Positions 1 through 8,503 of a stretch of DNA of 47,549 bases are shown piece after piece. Position 1 is the first letter of the stretch. Every line of letters begins with the position of its first letter. Made by a program: the position numbers and the translations under genes. A model generated the notes under the pieces. That model did no database searches. It had not been told where the DNA came from and was given only the letters and a program-made list of their open reading frames with translations. The stretch comes from an uncultured Polycyclovorans sp. (GTDB taxonomy: Bacteria > Pseudomonadota > Gammaproteobacteria > Nevskiales > Nevskiaceae): NCBI GenBank assembly GCA_936928855.1, contig CAKZHZ010000063.1, positions 1 through 47,549 on the forward strand. The letters are read 5' to 3'.

Positions 1-60
1 ATTGTGCCCCTGCATGGCGGCCGTTGCGGTGCGAAACAGGGTTTCACTGGAAACGCGCAT
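1..60 (-). CDS. flgL: FlgL hook-filament junction protein, N-terminal fragment
   Basis: Only the first 20 codons lie in the window; the gene runs off the left edge. The peptide begins MRVSSETLFRTATAAMQ, which fits the amphipathic N-terminal helix of FlgL/flagellin-type proteins. It follows flgK on the same strand with a five-base gap, the usual flgK-flgL order. FlgL is the second hook-filament junction protein (HAP3), exported through the flagellar secretion system and placed between FlgK and the filament. The call rests on position plus this short N-terminus, so domain content cannot be checked. Confidence 0.85.
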   Translation of the reverse strand, partial: MRVSSETLFRTATAAMQGHN

Positions 61-65
61 CTTGA

Positions 66-1394
66 TCACCTCACCGCATTGAGCAATGTCTGAAAGACGG
101 TGTCGGCCGTGGCGATCATCTGCGCCGCCGCCTGATAGGCCTGCTGGTAGCGCAGCAGGTCTGCCGCCTCCTCGTCGAGGTTGACGCCCGCCACCGCTCC
201 CAGTGCGTCGCGCGACTGCACGGCCAGCGATGCCGCGGCGCTGGCGCGGGCATCAGCCTGGTACGCCGCCTGTCCGAGCGCGCCCACCACCTCACCGGCC
301 CGCGCCGCCATCGGCGCGCCCGACCACGCGGCGACTGCCGACCAGGCCCCGTTGTCAGCCAGCCCTGCCGGCGGCGCCCCTGCCAGAGCGAGCGCACGCG
401 GATCCTGTACGGCCAGTGACAACGGCGGCACGGCAAACAGATCGGCACCGGCATTGCCATCCAGATCCCGCCCGCTGGCCTGCGCTGCGTTGAAGGCATC
501 GGCAATATCGGTCGCCAGGGCCGTCATCGACGCACGCGGCGCGTCCACGGCCTGCGCACGCGCATCCAACAGCCCGGCAATCGCGCCGCCAGCCGGGCGG
601 CCGACGGCGAGGCTGCCCCCCGTCCCCTCAAGACGCAAGGTATAGCGCCCGGCGGCGGAGGTGGGCGCTACGCTGAGGTGCCGTGCCTGCCCATCCAGCA
701 CCAGCGCCTGCCCGTCTTCGAGGTACACCCCCAGGCTGCCGTTGTCCTGCGTCACGGTACGAACGCCAATCACACTGGCCAGCTGTCGCACCGCCTCGTC
801 ACGCTGATCCAGCAGGTCGGCCGGCGGCTGCCCGCCGTTGTCCGGCACGGCAAGGGTGATGCTGCGGTTGAGGGCGTCGATCCGGTCGATCCACTGGTTG
901 GCTTCCGCCACACCTGCCTGGAGGCGGCCGTCGATTTCCTGGTCCAGCGACTGCAGGCCCTGATCGATCTGCGCAAACCGCTCGGTCACCGCCTGCGCCT
1001 GCGACAGCAGCGACTGCCGCGCCGACAGCGACGAGGGATCGGCCATCAGCGCCTGAACGGCCGAGTTGAGCCCGGTCAAAGGCGGTGCCAGTCCGGACTG
1101 GGCGTCGGACATCAACCCGTCAGCACGCACCAGCAGATCGCGCGCAACGCCGTGCCGGCTGGCGGCGGCCCCGTCATCGGTAAGCCGTGACTGCAGCCAG
1201 GTATCGGTCAACCGCCGCACCTGCGCCGGCTGAACACCGTTCCCGATCCGGCCACTCACCGGCTGCGTCGCCAGATCCACCCGTTGTCGGCTGTAACCCG
1301 CCGTGCCGGCATTCGCGACGTTGTGACTGGTGGTCGACAGCGCGGTTCCGTACGCCTGCAGGGCGGTGCTGCCAATGCGAAGGAGGTCACTCAT
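66..1394 (-). CDS. flgK: FlgK, hook-associated protein 1
   Basis: FlgK (HAP1) forms the first junction zone between hook and filament. The 442-residue product has the conserved N-terminal helix with HNVANAGTAGYSRQ at residues 24-37. It ends in the matching C-terminal helix (EEAADLLRYQQAYQAAAQ), the paired-termini signature of axial flagellar proteins. It is shorter than the enteric protein (about 550), mostly through a smaller variable middle. I chose the ATG at 1394 because it gives MSDLLRIGS directly before the conserved helix; it overlaps the end of flgJ by eight bases, suggesting translational coupling. A further six in-frame codons upstream look unnatural. Confidence 0.95.
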   Translation of the reverse strand: MSDLLRIGSTALQAYGTALSTTSHNVANAGTAGYSRQRVDLATQPVSGRIGNGVQPAQVRRLTDTWLQSRLTDDGAAASRHGVARDLLVRADGLMSDAQSGLAPPLTGLNSAVQALMADPSSLSARQSLLSQAQAVTERFAQIDQGLQSLDQEIDGRLQAGVAEANQWIDRIDALNRSITLAVPDNGGQPPADLLDQRDEAVRQLASVIGVRTVTQDNGSLGVYLEDGQALVLDGQARHLSVAPTSAAGRYTLRLEGTGGSLAVGRPAGGAIAGLLDARAQAVDAPRASMTALATDIADAFNAAQASGRDLDGNAGADLFAVPPLSLAVQDPRALALAGAPPAGLADNGAWSAVAAWSGAPMAARAGEVVGALGQAAYQADARASAAASLAVQSRDALGAVAGVNLDEEAADLLRYQQAYQAAAQMIATADTVFQTLLNAVR

Positions 1395-2247
1395 GAGACG
1401 TCGCTCCGGCAATGACGGGATGTGCCGCCAGACGGGTCAGCTTTTCGGCGTACCGCGGGTCGGTGGCGTAGCCGGCGGCCTGCAAGGCCTCGGCGAAACG
1501 CGCCACATCGGTACCGGCCGCACGCGCGGCTGCATAGCGGGGCTGCTGCAGCAGACGCACGTAGTCATGCACACCGTCAGCCTCACTGTCGTAGGCCCTG
1601 AATGCGGCCGTCTCCGTCCGGGCCGTGCCATCCCGCACTTCGACCGTGCGGGCACTGACCTCAGCCCCCTGCCAGCGCCCTCCGGCCTTGATGCCAAAAA
1701 GGTTGTGACTGTCGCCGCCGGGCTGGTGCCGCCCGAAGCCCGTCTCGAGCGCGGCCTGGGCCAGAATCGCCTGCGGCGCCACCCCCAGCGCGCGGGCTGC
1801 CTCGCGGGCGAGCGGCAACAGACGCTCGACAAAGGCCTCAACACGATCCCGCAGTCGCGCCGGACCGGCAGTCGAGACTGGCGCCGTGACCGTCACCGCG
1901 TCGACCCGTCGATCAGGGCGCGCGGTGTGCCCCGTCATCCCGGCAAGCGGCGCATCGTTGACAACGCCCTGCTGCTGCCATTGCCGCATCAGCTGGTCGG
2001 CCAACCCGAGGCCGCGCCCCTCGGTCATCAATCCGGCGAGCTGCTGATCGAACAGGGACTGATAGGCCCCGGCATCACTGACGCCGCTGCCAGCGACCTT
2101 CGCAGTGCTGCGAAGGCCCGCCAGCAACTGCTGTGCAAACAGGCTCTCGAACTGGCGCGCCACCTCGCGCACCGCTTCCGGCGCCGCCGCGCGGACATCG
2201 GCCCGCAGCGTGCTCAGATTGCCCGCCATCGCATCGAGCGTGCGCAT
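1387..2247 (-). CDS. flgJ: FlgJ, rod-capping protein with peptidoglycan hydrolase domain
   Basis: This is a two-domain FlgJ of 286 residues. Residues about 20-95 form the rod-binding domain (REVARQFESLFAQQLL at 27-42), which scaffolds rod assembly. Residues about 130-280 form a glucosaminidase-family domain that opens the peptidoglycan for the growing rod. The likely catalytic Glu168 lies in AALETGFGRH, with the family motifs SHNLFGIK (180-187) and AGYATDPRYAEKL (258-270). The fused hydrolase is typical of gamma- and betaproteobacteria. The start codon overlaps the flgI stop as TGATG, so the two are probably coupled. Confidence 0.96.
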   Translation of the reverse strand: MRTLDAMAGNLSTLRADVRAAAPEAVREVARQFESLFAQQLLAGLRSTAKVAGSGVSDAGAYQSLFDQQLAGLMTEGRGLGLADQLMRQWQQQGVVNDAPLAGMTGHTARPDRRVDAVTVTAPVSTAGPARLRDRVEAFVERLLPLAREAARALGVAPQAILAQAALETGFGRHQPGGDSHNLFGIKAGGRWQGAEVSARTVEVRDGTARTETAAFRAYDSEADGVHDYVRLLQQPRYAAARAAGTDVARFAEALQAAGYATDPRYAEKLTRLAAHPVIAGATSHE

Positions 2248-3524
2248 CAGATGACCACCAGTTCGGCGCGTAATGCACCGGCCTGCTTGAGCGCCTCCAG
2301 GATAGCGACGAGGTCACCGGGCGCGGCACCCACCTGATTCACCGCCTGGACGATTTCCGCCAGTGTGACGCCGGCATCGAAGAGGAACATGCGCCCGTCC
2401 CCATGCTGCTCGACGGCAATCCGGGAGTCCGGTACCACCACGGTCTGCCCGTCCGAGAACGGACCGGGCTGACTGATCTGCGGCTGCTCGGCAATGGTCA
2501 CCGACAGTGAACCATGCGCCACTGCCGCGGGGCGCACCCGCACCGCCTCACCGATGACGATGGTACCGGTGCGCGAGTTCACCACCACGCGTGCAGGCGC
2601 ACGCCCGGGGTCGACCTCAAGATCCTCCAGCACCGACAGATAGGCCACACGCTGCGCCGCTGACGGGGGTCGCAAACGAATCGTCACGCCGTCCTCGGCC
2701 GCTGCCGCGCCTTCACCGAACGTCGCGTTGATGGTCTGTGCCACCCGCGAGGCCGTGGTGAAGTCGGCCGTGTGCAGTTGCAGGGCCAGATGCCCCGCCG
2801 GATCGAAGGCCGCCGGCGCCGGACGCTCGACACTGGCGCCGTTGGGAATCCGACCCGCCGAGGGCACGTTCAGCGACACACGCGATCCATCGCTCCCCTC
2901 GACACCGAAACCACCCACCACCAGGTTGCCCTGGGCGATGGCATAGACCTGACCGTCGGCGCCCTTGAGGGCGGTCATCAACAGCGCCCCACCGCGCAGC
3001 GAGCCGGCATTACCGATGGACGACACCGTGACATCGAGGGTCTGCCCGGGTCGGGCAAAGGCCGGCAACTCCGCCTGCACCATCACTGCAGCGGCATTCT
3101 TCAGCTGTGGGTTGACGTTGGCCGGCACCGTGACCCCCAACTGGGTCAGCAGGTTGCGCAAGGCCTGCGTGGTGAACGGCGCCTGCGAGGTCTGGTCTCC
3201 CGACCCGTCGAGTCCAACCACCAGGCCATAGCCCATCAGGGCGTTGCTGCGAACACCGGCGATACTGGCGATGTCCTTGATGCGCTCTGCGCGCGCGGTC
3301 TGCGCCAACGACAACAGGGCAACCAGCACCAGCGCCGCCACGAAGAAAGCACGCGCGACCGGGGGGGGGCGGCGGCGCGAGGCGGGCCGCACCGGCACCA
3401 CAACAGGCGGCAGTGCGGCGGCGGGCCGCACCGGCGTCGACGTGCCGACACGAACACCTTGCACGGTCACCAGGTGCAGATGGCGCACCGGCTTGCGCGG
3501 CATCACAGCGGGATTCTCGGCCAC
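2247..3524 (-). CDS. flgI: FlgI, flagellar P-ring protein
   Basis: FlgI polymerises in the periplasm into the P-ring bushing around the rod. The mature part from about residue 80 (ERIKDIASIAGVRSNALMGYG) to the end matches FlgI throughout. I place the start at a GTG (3522-3524), because a strong AGGAGGT lies five bases upstream (3530-3536). This predicts 425 residues with an unusually long leader: about 57 Pro/Arg/Val-rich residues precede the hydrophobic core (59-74) and an ARA cleavage site near residue 79. A GTG at 3392 would give an ordinary leader but has only a weak ribosome site. A run of nine C (minus strand, 3361-3369) falls inside the leader. Confidence 0.93.
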   Translation of the reverse strand: MAENPAVMPRKPVRHLHLVTVQGVRVGTSTPVRPAAALPPVVVPVRPASRRRPPPVARAFFVAALVLVALLSLAQTARAERIKDIASIAGVRSNALMGYGLVVGLDGSGDQTSQAPFTTQALRNLLTQLGVTVPANVNPQLKNAAAVMVQAELPAFARPGQTLDVTVSSIGNAGSLRGGALLMTALKGADGQVYAIAQGNLVVGGFGVEGSDGSRVSLNVPSAGRIPNGASVERPAPAAFDPAGHLALQLHTADFTTASRVAQTINATFGEGAAAAEDGVTIRLRPPSAAQRVAYLSVLEDLEVDPGRAPARVVVNSRTGTIVIGEAVRVRPAAVAHGSLSVTIAEQPQISQPGPFSDGQTVVVPDSRIAVEQHGDGRMFLFDAGVTLAEIVQAVNQVGAAPGDLVAILEALKQAGALRAELVVI

Positions 3525-3529
3525 AGGGC

Positions 3530-3536
3530 ACCTCCT
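3530..3536 (-). promoter_or_regulatory. Strong ribosome binding site that sets the flgI start
   Basis: AGGAGGT on the minus strand, five bases before the GTG at 3524. It is nearly a full match to the 16S anti-Shine-Dalgarno sequence and much better than anything before the alternative starts at 3503 (ATG) or 3392 (GTG). It supports the long-leader form of FlgI. Confidence 0.75.
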
Positions 3537-3552
3537 GACATGTCGACCGCCG

Positions 3553-4194
3553 CTAGAACGGCCACAACGGATGGTTGAAGAAACGCGCCAGCCAGCCCTG
3601 GGCGTTGGCATCACCGAGCGCACCGCGCCCGGCGTAGCGCACCTGCGCATCCGCCACCCGGTTGGACAGCAGGGTGTTGTCGGCAGCCACATCCTCCGGC
3701 CGCACCCAGCCACGGATCTCCAGGGTCTCGTCACCGCGGTTGAGTTGCAGATGCTTGCGCCCCTCGACGTACATCAGCCCCTGCGCATCCACCTCGACAA
3801 CGCGCACCGAAATCGAGCCGGACAGCTGATTGCTCTGGCTGCTGTCACCACCGCCTTCGAAGCTGCGATCACCACTGAAACTGTTGTTGAGAAACGGGAT
3901 GCCGTTGGCCGTCACCGGCCCACCGAACAGGGTGGGCCCGGGCAGCGACAGATCCGACGTCTTGCCGGTCGAGGTGGCACTCGAACTCTGGGCCTGTGTC
4001 TGCTCGACCAGGATGATGGTCAGCACATCTCCGACACGGCGCGCCCTTCGGTCGCCAAACCAGTCGTGCGCGCCGCCGGCCTGGTAGATGGACCCGGCGG
4101 TGTAGAGCGGTGCGGCGGGAGCAGGCGGCGGCACCACCGGCTGGCTGGCACACCCCGCAAGGCCGATCACGAGCACGGCGAGAATGCGAAGCAT
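3553..4194 (-). CDS. flgH: FlgH, flagellar L-ring lipoprotein
   Basis: FlgH builds the outer-membrane L-ring. The 213-residue product starts with a lipoprotein signal peptide whose lipobox LAGC ends at Cys15, the predicted acylated residue. Family features include the segment DWFGDRRARRVGDVLTIILVEQTQAQ near residue 45-70 and the C-terminal GWVRPEDV...NTLLSNRVADAQVRYAGRG region. It sits four bases after flgG and just before flgI, the standard order. Length and motifs are normal. Confidence 0.97.
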   Translation of the reverse strand: MLRILAVLVIGLAGCASQPVVPPPAPAAPLYTAGSIYQAGGAHDWFGDRRARRVGDVLTIILVEQTQAQSSSATSTGKTSDLSLPGPTLFGGPVTANGIPFLNNSFSGDRSFEGGGDSSQSNQLSGSISVRVVEVDAQGLMYVEGRKHLQLNRGDETLEIRGWVRPEDVAADNTLLSNRVADAQVRYAGRGALGDANAQGWLARFFNHPLWPF

Positions 4195-4198
4195 GGCC

Positions 4199-4984
4199 TT
4201 ACATCTGCTGGGTGATGAAACGGAGCATGTCGTCGGCCGCCGAGATCGCCTTGGCGTTCATCTCGTAGCCGCGCTGCGCCTCGATCATTCCCACCAGCTC
4301 CTCCACCACGTTGACATTGGAGCCTTCCAGGGCCCCCTGCTGGATCAGTCCGAGCCCGTTGAGGCCCGGCGTCGCGTCGTTGGGCGGTCCGCTGGAGGCG
4401 GTTTCCAGCAGCAGGTTTTCTCCGCGGGCCTGGAGCCCCGCGGGATTGACGAAATCGGTGAGCGTCAGCGTGCCGATCTGGACCGGTGCCGCCTGACCCG
4501 CCAGCTGCGCCGTCACCACGCCGTCGGTGCCGATGGTGACACTCTGGGCCCCGTCCGGAATGGAGATGCCGGGCTGCAGCGGGTAGCCCTGCGCGGTCAC
4601 CAGTTCGCCCTGGGCGTTGGTCTTGAGCGCACCATCACGGGTGTAGGCCGCCGTGCCATCGGGCAGCAGCACCTTCATGAAACCACGACCGTTGATCGCC
4701 ACATCAAGGCTGTTCCCGGTCTGCTGAAGCGAGCCCTGCGTGAACTCCTTGGCGGTGGCCACCACCCGCACCCCGGTTCCCAGCATCAGTCCGGTGGGTG
4801 AATCGGTCTGTTGACTGGTCGCGCCCCCCGGCTGGCGAACGGTCTGATACAGCAGGTCCTCGAACTGCGCCCGCCCCCGCTTGAACCCGGTGGTACTGAC
4901 GTTGGACAGGTTGTTCGACGTCACGGCCATGCGCGTCTGCTGCGCATCCAGGCCGGTCTTGGCAATCCACAGTGCAGGATTCAT
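4199..4984 (-). CDS. flgG: FlgG, distal rod protein
   Basis: FlgG forms the distal rod that crosses the peptidoglycan and periplasm. The 261-residue length is standard. Residues 24-38 (NNLSNVSTTGFKRGR) are the axial-protein N-terminal motif. The C-terminus (NVNVVEELVGMIEAQRGYE and following) forms the paired coiled helix. The central part contains the G-ring-like beta domain typical of FlgG/FlgE. It lies between flgF and flgH in the usual gene order with a 15-base gap to flgF. No anomalies were seen. Confidence 0.97.
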   Translation of the reverse strand: MNPALWIAKTGLDAQQTRMAVTSNNLSNVSTTGFKRGRAQFEDLLYQTVRQPGGATSQQTDSPTGLMLGTGVRVVATAKEFTQGSLQQTGNSLDVAINGRGFMKVLLPDGTAAYTRDGALKTNAQGELVTAQGYPLQPGISIPDGAQSVTIGTDGVVTAQLAGQAAPVQIGTLTLTDFVNPAGLQARGENLLLETASSGPPNDATPGLNGLGLIQQGALEGSNVNVVEELVGMIEAQRGYEMNAKAISAADDMLRFITQQM

Positions 4985-4999
4985 GTCAGGTTCTCCGGG

Positions 5000-5740
5000 T
5001 TATCGCAGGCGCATTAATGACTGCGCGGACTCCGCGTAGGCATCGGCCCGTTTCAGCGTGTCCACCGCCAGCTCGAAGCGGCGGCTGTGTTCGATCAGGG
5101 CCACCATCTGCTCGGCAGCGTTGACGTTGGCGGATTCCAGGGCGCCGCTGACCAGTACCGGGCCGGCGGCCGGCGCCAGCGCCTGCCCGTCGCGCGGGGC
5201 GAACAGGCCATCCTCACGACGATCGATCTGCCCCGGCGTCGCCGACACCACCTGCAGCCGCCCCACCTGTGCCCGCACGTTGGCGGTACTGCCCAGCGGC
5301 GTCAGACTCAACGTGCCGTCCGCGCCAACCATCAGATCACTGTGCGGCGGTAGCGACACCGGGCCACCATCGCCCAGCACCGGTCGGCCCTCGGCATCGA
5401 GCAACTGCCCATTGCTGGTCAGCTGAAGGGCGCCATTGCGGGTATAGGCGGTGGTGCCATCCCCGGCCTGAACTGCCAACCAGCGGTCCTCGGCGAGGGC
5501 CACATCGAGCACACGGCCGGTCGTCTGCACGGCCCCACCCCGGGCATCCCAGCCTTGCGGCACCAGACGTCCGTTGACGCGCGAATTCCAACCCGCGCCT
5601 TCCACCGGCACCGCCTCGGTCTGCGTCAACAGCGCCTTGAAGCCACTGGTGCCGATGTTGGCGAGGTTGTGCGCGGTGGCCGCCTGCGCCCGCAGGGCCT
5701 CGGCGGCGGCGTTCATCGCGATGTAGGCGGCGCGGTCCAT
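5000..5740 (-). CDS. flgF: FlgF, proximal rod protein
   Basis: FlgF is a proximal rod subunit exported before the hook. The 246-residue product has the axial motif AHNLANIGTSGFKALL at residues 24-39 and a C-terminal helix with NVNAAEQMVALIEHSRRFE. It is normal in length and lies between flgE and flgG. The first residues (MDRAAYIAMNAA) are typical of FlgF rather than FlgG, which settles the assignment between these two paralogues. Confidence 0.95.
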   Translation of the reverse strand: MDRAAYIAMNAAAEALRAQAATAHNLANIGTSGFKALLTQTEAVPVEGAGWNSRVNGRLVPQGWDARGGAVQTTGRVLDVALAEDRWLAVQAGDGTTAYTRNGALQLTSNGQLLDAEGRPVLGDGGPVSLPPHSDLMVGADGTLSLTPLGSTANVRAQVGRLQVVSATPGQIDRREDGLFAPRDGQALAPAAGPVLVSGALESANVNAAEQMVALIEHSRRFELAVDTLKRADAYAESAQSLMRLR

Positions 5741-5765
5741 GGCGATCGCTCAGCGAGCCTGCGCC

Positions 5766-6983
5766 TCAGCGCAGGTTCAGCACCGTCTGGGTGATCTGGT
5801 CAGTGGTGGAGATCATCTGCGCGTTCGCCTGGAAGCTGCGCTGCGCCGTGATCATGTGAACCAGCTCTGCGGTGAGGTCAACGTTGGACAACTCCAGCGA
5901 GCCCGACTGGACGGCGCCGAAGCTGCCGCTGTCTGCCGTGCCCCGCAGCGCCGGACCGGACACATAGGTCTCGGCCCAGACGGTATCGCCCAGGGCCTGC
6001 AGCCCCTGCGGATTGGAGAAGGTCGCCAGGGCCACCTGCCCCAGTTCCCGTGCCTGACCATTGGTGTAACGCGCCTGAACCACGCCGGCAGAGGTCACTT
6101 CGATACCGGTCAGACGCCCGGTGGCGAACCCGTCCTGGGTCAACGCAGTGACATTGAAGTTGTCACCGAACTGGGTGACCTCCTCCAGCTCCAGCGTCAG
6201 GCTCAGATCTGCCGCGCCGTTGGGCTGGGCGATGCCGGGAAGCGTGATGCTGCCCCCGGCAGGCGCGCTCAGCCGTCCGTCGGTGTCGAAGCTCAGGGTG
6301 GTGGCGGCACCGGTGCTGTCGCCGTCCACCGCGCTGTGCACGGCCCACTCGCCAGCGGTATCGGTCGGCACGAAATAGAAGCTGGCAGTGTGGGCGGCGC
6401 CCAGCGAGTCGTACACCGTCATGCTGGTGGTGTGCGCGTAGCTGCCGGGGTCATCCGGATCAAAGGCATTTGCCAGCGCCGTCCCGGAGGCAGCCGGCAG
6501 ATTCAGTCCCAGACTGATGCTGCTGGTGGCACGCGGCGGGGCATCCCCCACCGGCAACCGCAGGTCCGACAGCCGACCGGTATCGAAGGTGCCGTTGGGC
6601 TGGGGTGGATAGACCTGCAGCCGATGGCCCTGGGGATTCACCACCACACCATTGGCGTCCGGTGACAGGCTGCCGGCGCGGGAATAGACGTTGGCGCCGT
6701 TGGCGCTGAAGGTGAAGAACCCTTCTCCACTGATGGAGAGATCCAGTGCGTTGTTGGTGAAATCGATGCTGCCCTGTCCAAACTGCTGCTGAATGCCGGC
6801 CACCCGCACGCCGCTGCCACTCTGGCTGGAGGCCAGGCCGAGGCTGGAAGCGGCGTACACCTCGGCAAACTGCGTGCGTCCGCCCTTGAAACCGACGGTG
6901 TTGGCATTGGCAATGTTGTTGCCGGTCACCGCGAGATCGCGGCTGGCGGCGCTAAGTCCTGATAGGGCGGTCTGGAAGCTCAT
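5766..6983 (-). CDS. flgE: FlgE, flagellar hook protein
   Basis: FlgE is the hook subunit, about 120 copies of which form the universal joint. The 405-residue product is close to the enteric length (402). It begins MSFQTALSGLSAASRDL with the motif NNIANANTVGFKGGR at residues 22-36, and ends with SNVDLTAELVHMITAQRSFQANA. The middle carries the FlgE D1/D2 beta domains (for example TSMTVYDSLGAAHTASFYF). It lies 28 bases downstream of flgD, the hook-capping scaffold. Confidence 0.97.
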   Translation of the reverse strand: MSFQTALSGLSAASRDLAVTGNNIANANTVGFKGGRTQFAEVYAASSLGLASSQSGSGVRVAGIQQQFGQGSIDFTNNALDLSISGEGFFTFSANGANVYSRAGSLSPDANGVVVNPQGHRLQVYPPQPNGTFDTGRLSDLRLPVGDAPPRATSSISLGLNLPAASGTALANAFDPDDPGSYAHTTSMTVYDSLGAAHTASFYFVPTDTAGEWAVHSAVDGDSTGAATTLSFDTDGRLSAPAGGSITLPGIAQPNGAADLSLTLELEEVTQFGDNFNVTALTQDGFATGRLTGIEVTSAGVVQARYTNGQARELGQVALATFSNPQGLQALGDTVWAETYVSGPALRGTADSGSFGAVQSGSLELSNVDLTAELVHMITAQRSFQANAQMISTTDQITQTVLNLR

Positions 6984-7011
6984 GAGGTTCTCCTGCGGTA
7001 TGACGGTGCGC

Positions 7012-7659
7012 TCAGGCGCGGATCTGAAGGATGTCGGTCAGGCTGACGGTGCTGCCGTCGTCCAGTTCCAGCAGCAGCCCGCTGCTGCCGGGAATCACGG
7101 CGCTGACCGTAGCGTCGCTGCGAGGGGCGATCGCCACGGTGCTGTCACCGCTGACAGCGCGCGCGGCGAGGTAATAGGTGCCGGCCTCGGCTGTCTTGCC
7201 AGCCGTGGTGGTGCCGTCCCAGGCCAGCTCCAGCACACCGCTTTGCGGCGTGTCCTGCCGCAGCTGGGCCACTCGCACGCCGTTGGCGTCGAGCACGTCG
7301 ACCTCCACGCGGGTCGTGCCGGGCTCAATCACCAGCGAAAACGGTGACGGCTCGCCGTCCCACTGCAGGACATCGGCAATCCGCTGCACCGGCTTCCCGA
7401 GCAGCGCCGCCCCTTGCAGTACCTGATCGGCGTTGAGCTTGCCGGCCAGGGTCTGGAAACTGTCGTCGAGTTGCTGGACGCCCGCGACCACCGAGAACTG
7501 GGCGAGTTGTCCGAGAAACTCCGTATTGGCCATCGGTTCCAGCGGGTTCTGGGCGTTGAACTGCGCCAGCATCAACTTCATGAACTGATCCTGCCCCAGC
7601 GTCTGCTGCGAGCCCGTCACCGAGGCGGTGGCGCTGCGGATGGCGTTGACGGCGTCCAT
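7012..7659 (-). CDS. flgD: FlgD, hook-capping / hook assembly protein
   Basis: FlgD caps the growing hook and guides FlgE polymerisation. The 215-residue protein carries the N-terminal FlgD motif QDQFMKLMLAQFNAQNPLEPM starting at residue 24. A Tudor-like and fibronectin-like C-terminal region includes LELAWDGTTTAGKTAEAGTY. Its ATG overlaps the flgC stop codon, so translation is probably coupled. Length is within the family range. Confidence 0.96.
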   Translation of the reverse strand: MDAVNAIRSATASVTGSQQTLGQDQFMKLMLAQFNAQNPLEPMANTEFLGQLAQFSVVAGVQQLDDSFQTLAGKLNADQVLQGAALLGKPVQRIADVLQWDGEPSPFSLVIEPGTTRVEVDVLDANGVRVAQLRQDTPQSGVLELAWDGTTTAGKTAEAGTYYLAARAVSGDSTVAIAPRSDATVSAVIPGSSGLLLELDDGSTVSLTDILQIRA

Positions 7660-8063
7660 CAGTTACGCCCCAGGTTGAGCGTGCGCATCATCAGTTCCTT
7701 GGCCGTGTTCATCGCTTCGACACTGGACTGGTAGCTGCGACTGGATGACATGAGATTGACCATTTCCTCCACCGGGTTGATCGATGGCGCATAGACGTAC
7801 CCTTCGGCGTCTGCCATCGGGTGGCCGGGCTGGTACCGCGCCTCCGCCGGTCGCGTGGACTCCGCGATGCGGTTGACCGCCACGCCTGCGGCGCCTTCGG
7901 CATCAAGCACGGTCTGGAATACCGGCATGCGGGCCCGATAGACGGCATCCGGCGAACCGGCCACCGAATCGGCATTGGCAAGGTTCGACGCCACGGTGTT
8001 CAAACGGACCGACTGCGCCGCCATGGCGCTGCCGGCGATTTCGAAGATGCGGAAGTTGCTCAC
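7659..8063 (-). CDS. flgC: FlgC, proximal rod protein
   Basis: FlgC is a small proximal rod subunit (134 residues, standard). The N-terminus MSNFRIFEIAGSAMAAQ with RLNTVASNLANADS, and the C-terminal NPVEEMVNLMSSSRSYQ segment, are diagnostic. It sits nine bases after flgB and overlaps flgD by one base at the junction. Confidence 0.96.
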   Translation of the reverse strand: MSNFRIFEIAGSAMAAQSVRLNTVASNLANADSVAGSPDAVYRARMPVFQTVLDAEGAAGVAVNRIAESTRPAEARYQPGHPMADAEGYVYAPSINPVEEMVNLMSSSRSYQSSVEAMNTAKELMMRTLNLGRN

Positions 8064-8072
8064 GGCGCCTCC

Positions 8073-8426
8073 TTACTGCCCGGAAATGGCGGTCAACAGA
8101 CCGCGCACCCGGGACTCGAGAAAATTCAGGCTGGCCTGATAGCGCAGCGCGGCGTCGGCGAAGGCCGCCTGCTCGCGGGGCAGGTCCACCTGATTGCCGT
8201 CCACCGAAGGCTGGCTGGCGAAGCGCGACACCGGCGCGACTTCGGACATCGCCCCCGCGTCACCTGCCTGCTGCAACGCAAGGGAGAAGTCGAGATCCTG
8301 CGGGACATAGCCCGGCGTATCGGCATTGGCCAGGTTGGCCGTGATCAGTTCGAGCCGCCGCGCCTGCAAGGCGAGCGCGGGCTCGTGAATCCCGAAAATG
8401 CCCTGAGTGTTTAAGGTCTGGCTCAT
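8073..8426 (-). CDS. flgB: FlgB, proximal rod protein
   Basis: FlgB is the most proximal rod component, contacting FliE and the MS-ring. The 117-residue product includes the axial motif ELITANLANADTPGYVPQDLD near residues 26-46. It is the first flg structural gene of the operon and lies 77 bases after cheV on the same strand. I could not recognise a good sigma-54 or sigma-28 promoter in that gap, so at least some transcription may come from the cheV promoter. Confidence 0.95.
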   Translation of the reverse strand: MSQTLNTQGIFGIHEPALALQARRLELITANLANADTPGYVPQDLDFSLALQQAGDAGAMSEVAPVSRFASQPSVDGNQVDLPREQAAFADAALRYQASLNFLESRVRGLLTAISGQ

Positions 8427-8503
8427 CCGCGGCTCCTGTGCCGGTGGTCAAGCCTGCTCCTGCAAGCCACCGCACACCGGCCGCGAACGGTCGGTCACGC
8501 CCG

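Noticed and set aside
3010..3531. Alternative minus-strand frames across the flgI leader
   Set aside because: Neither alternative frame gives a signal peptide or FlgI-like sequence, so the C9 tract does not hide a different N-terminus.
8440..8480. Possible sigma-54 promoter before flgB (a TTGCA element on the minus strand near 8470)
   Set aside because: The -12-like TTGCA is present, but the position that must be GG at -24 reads GT; correct GG spacing could not be found.
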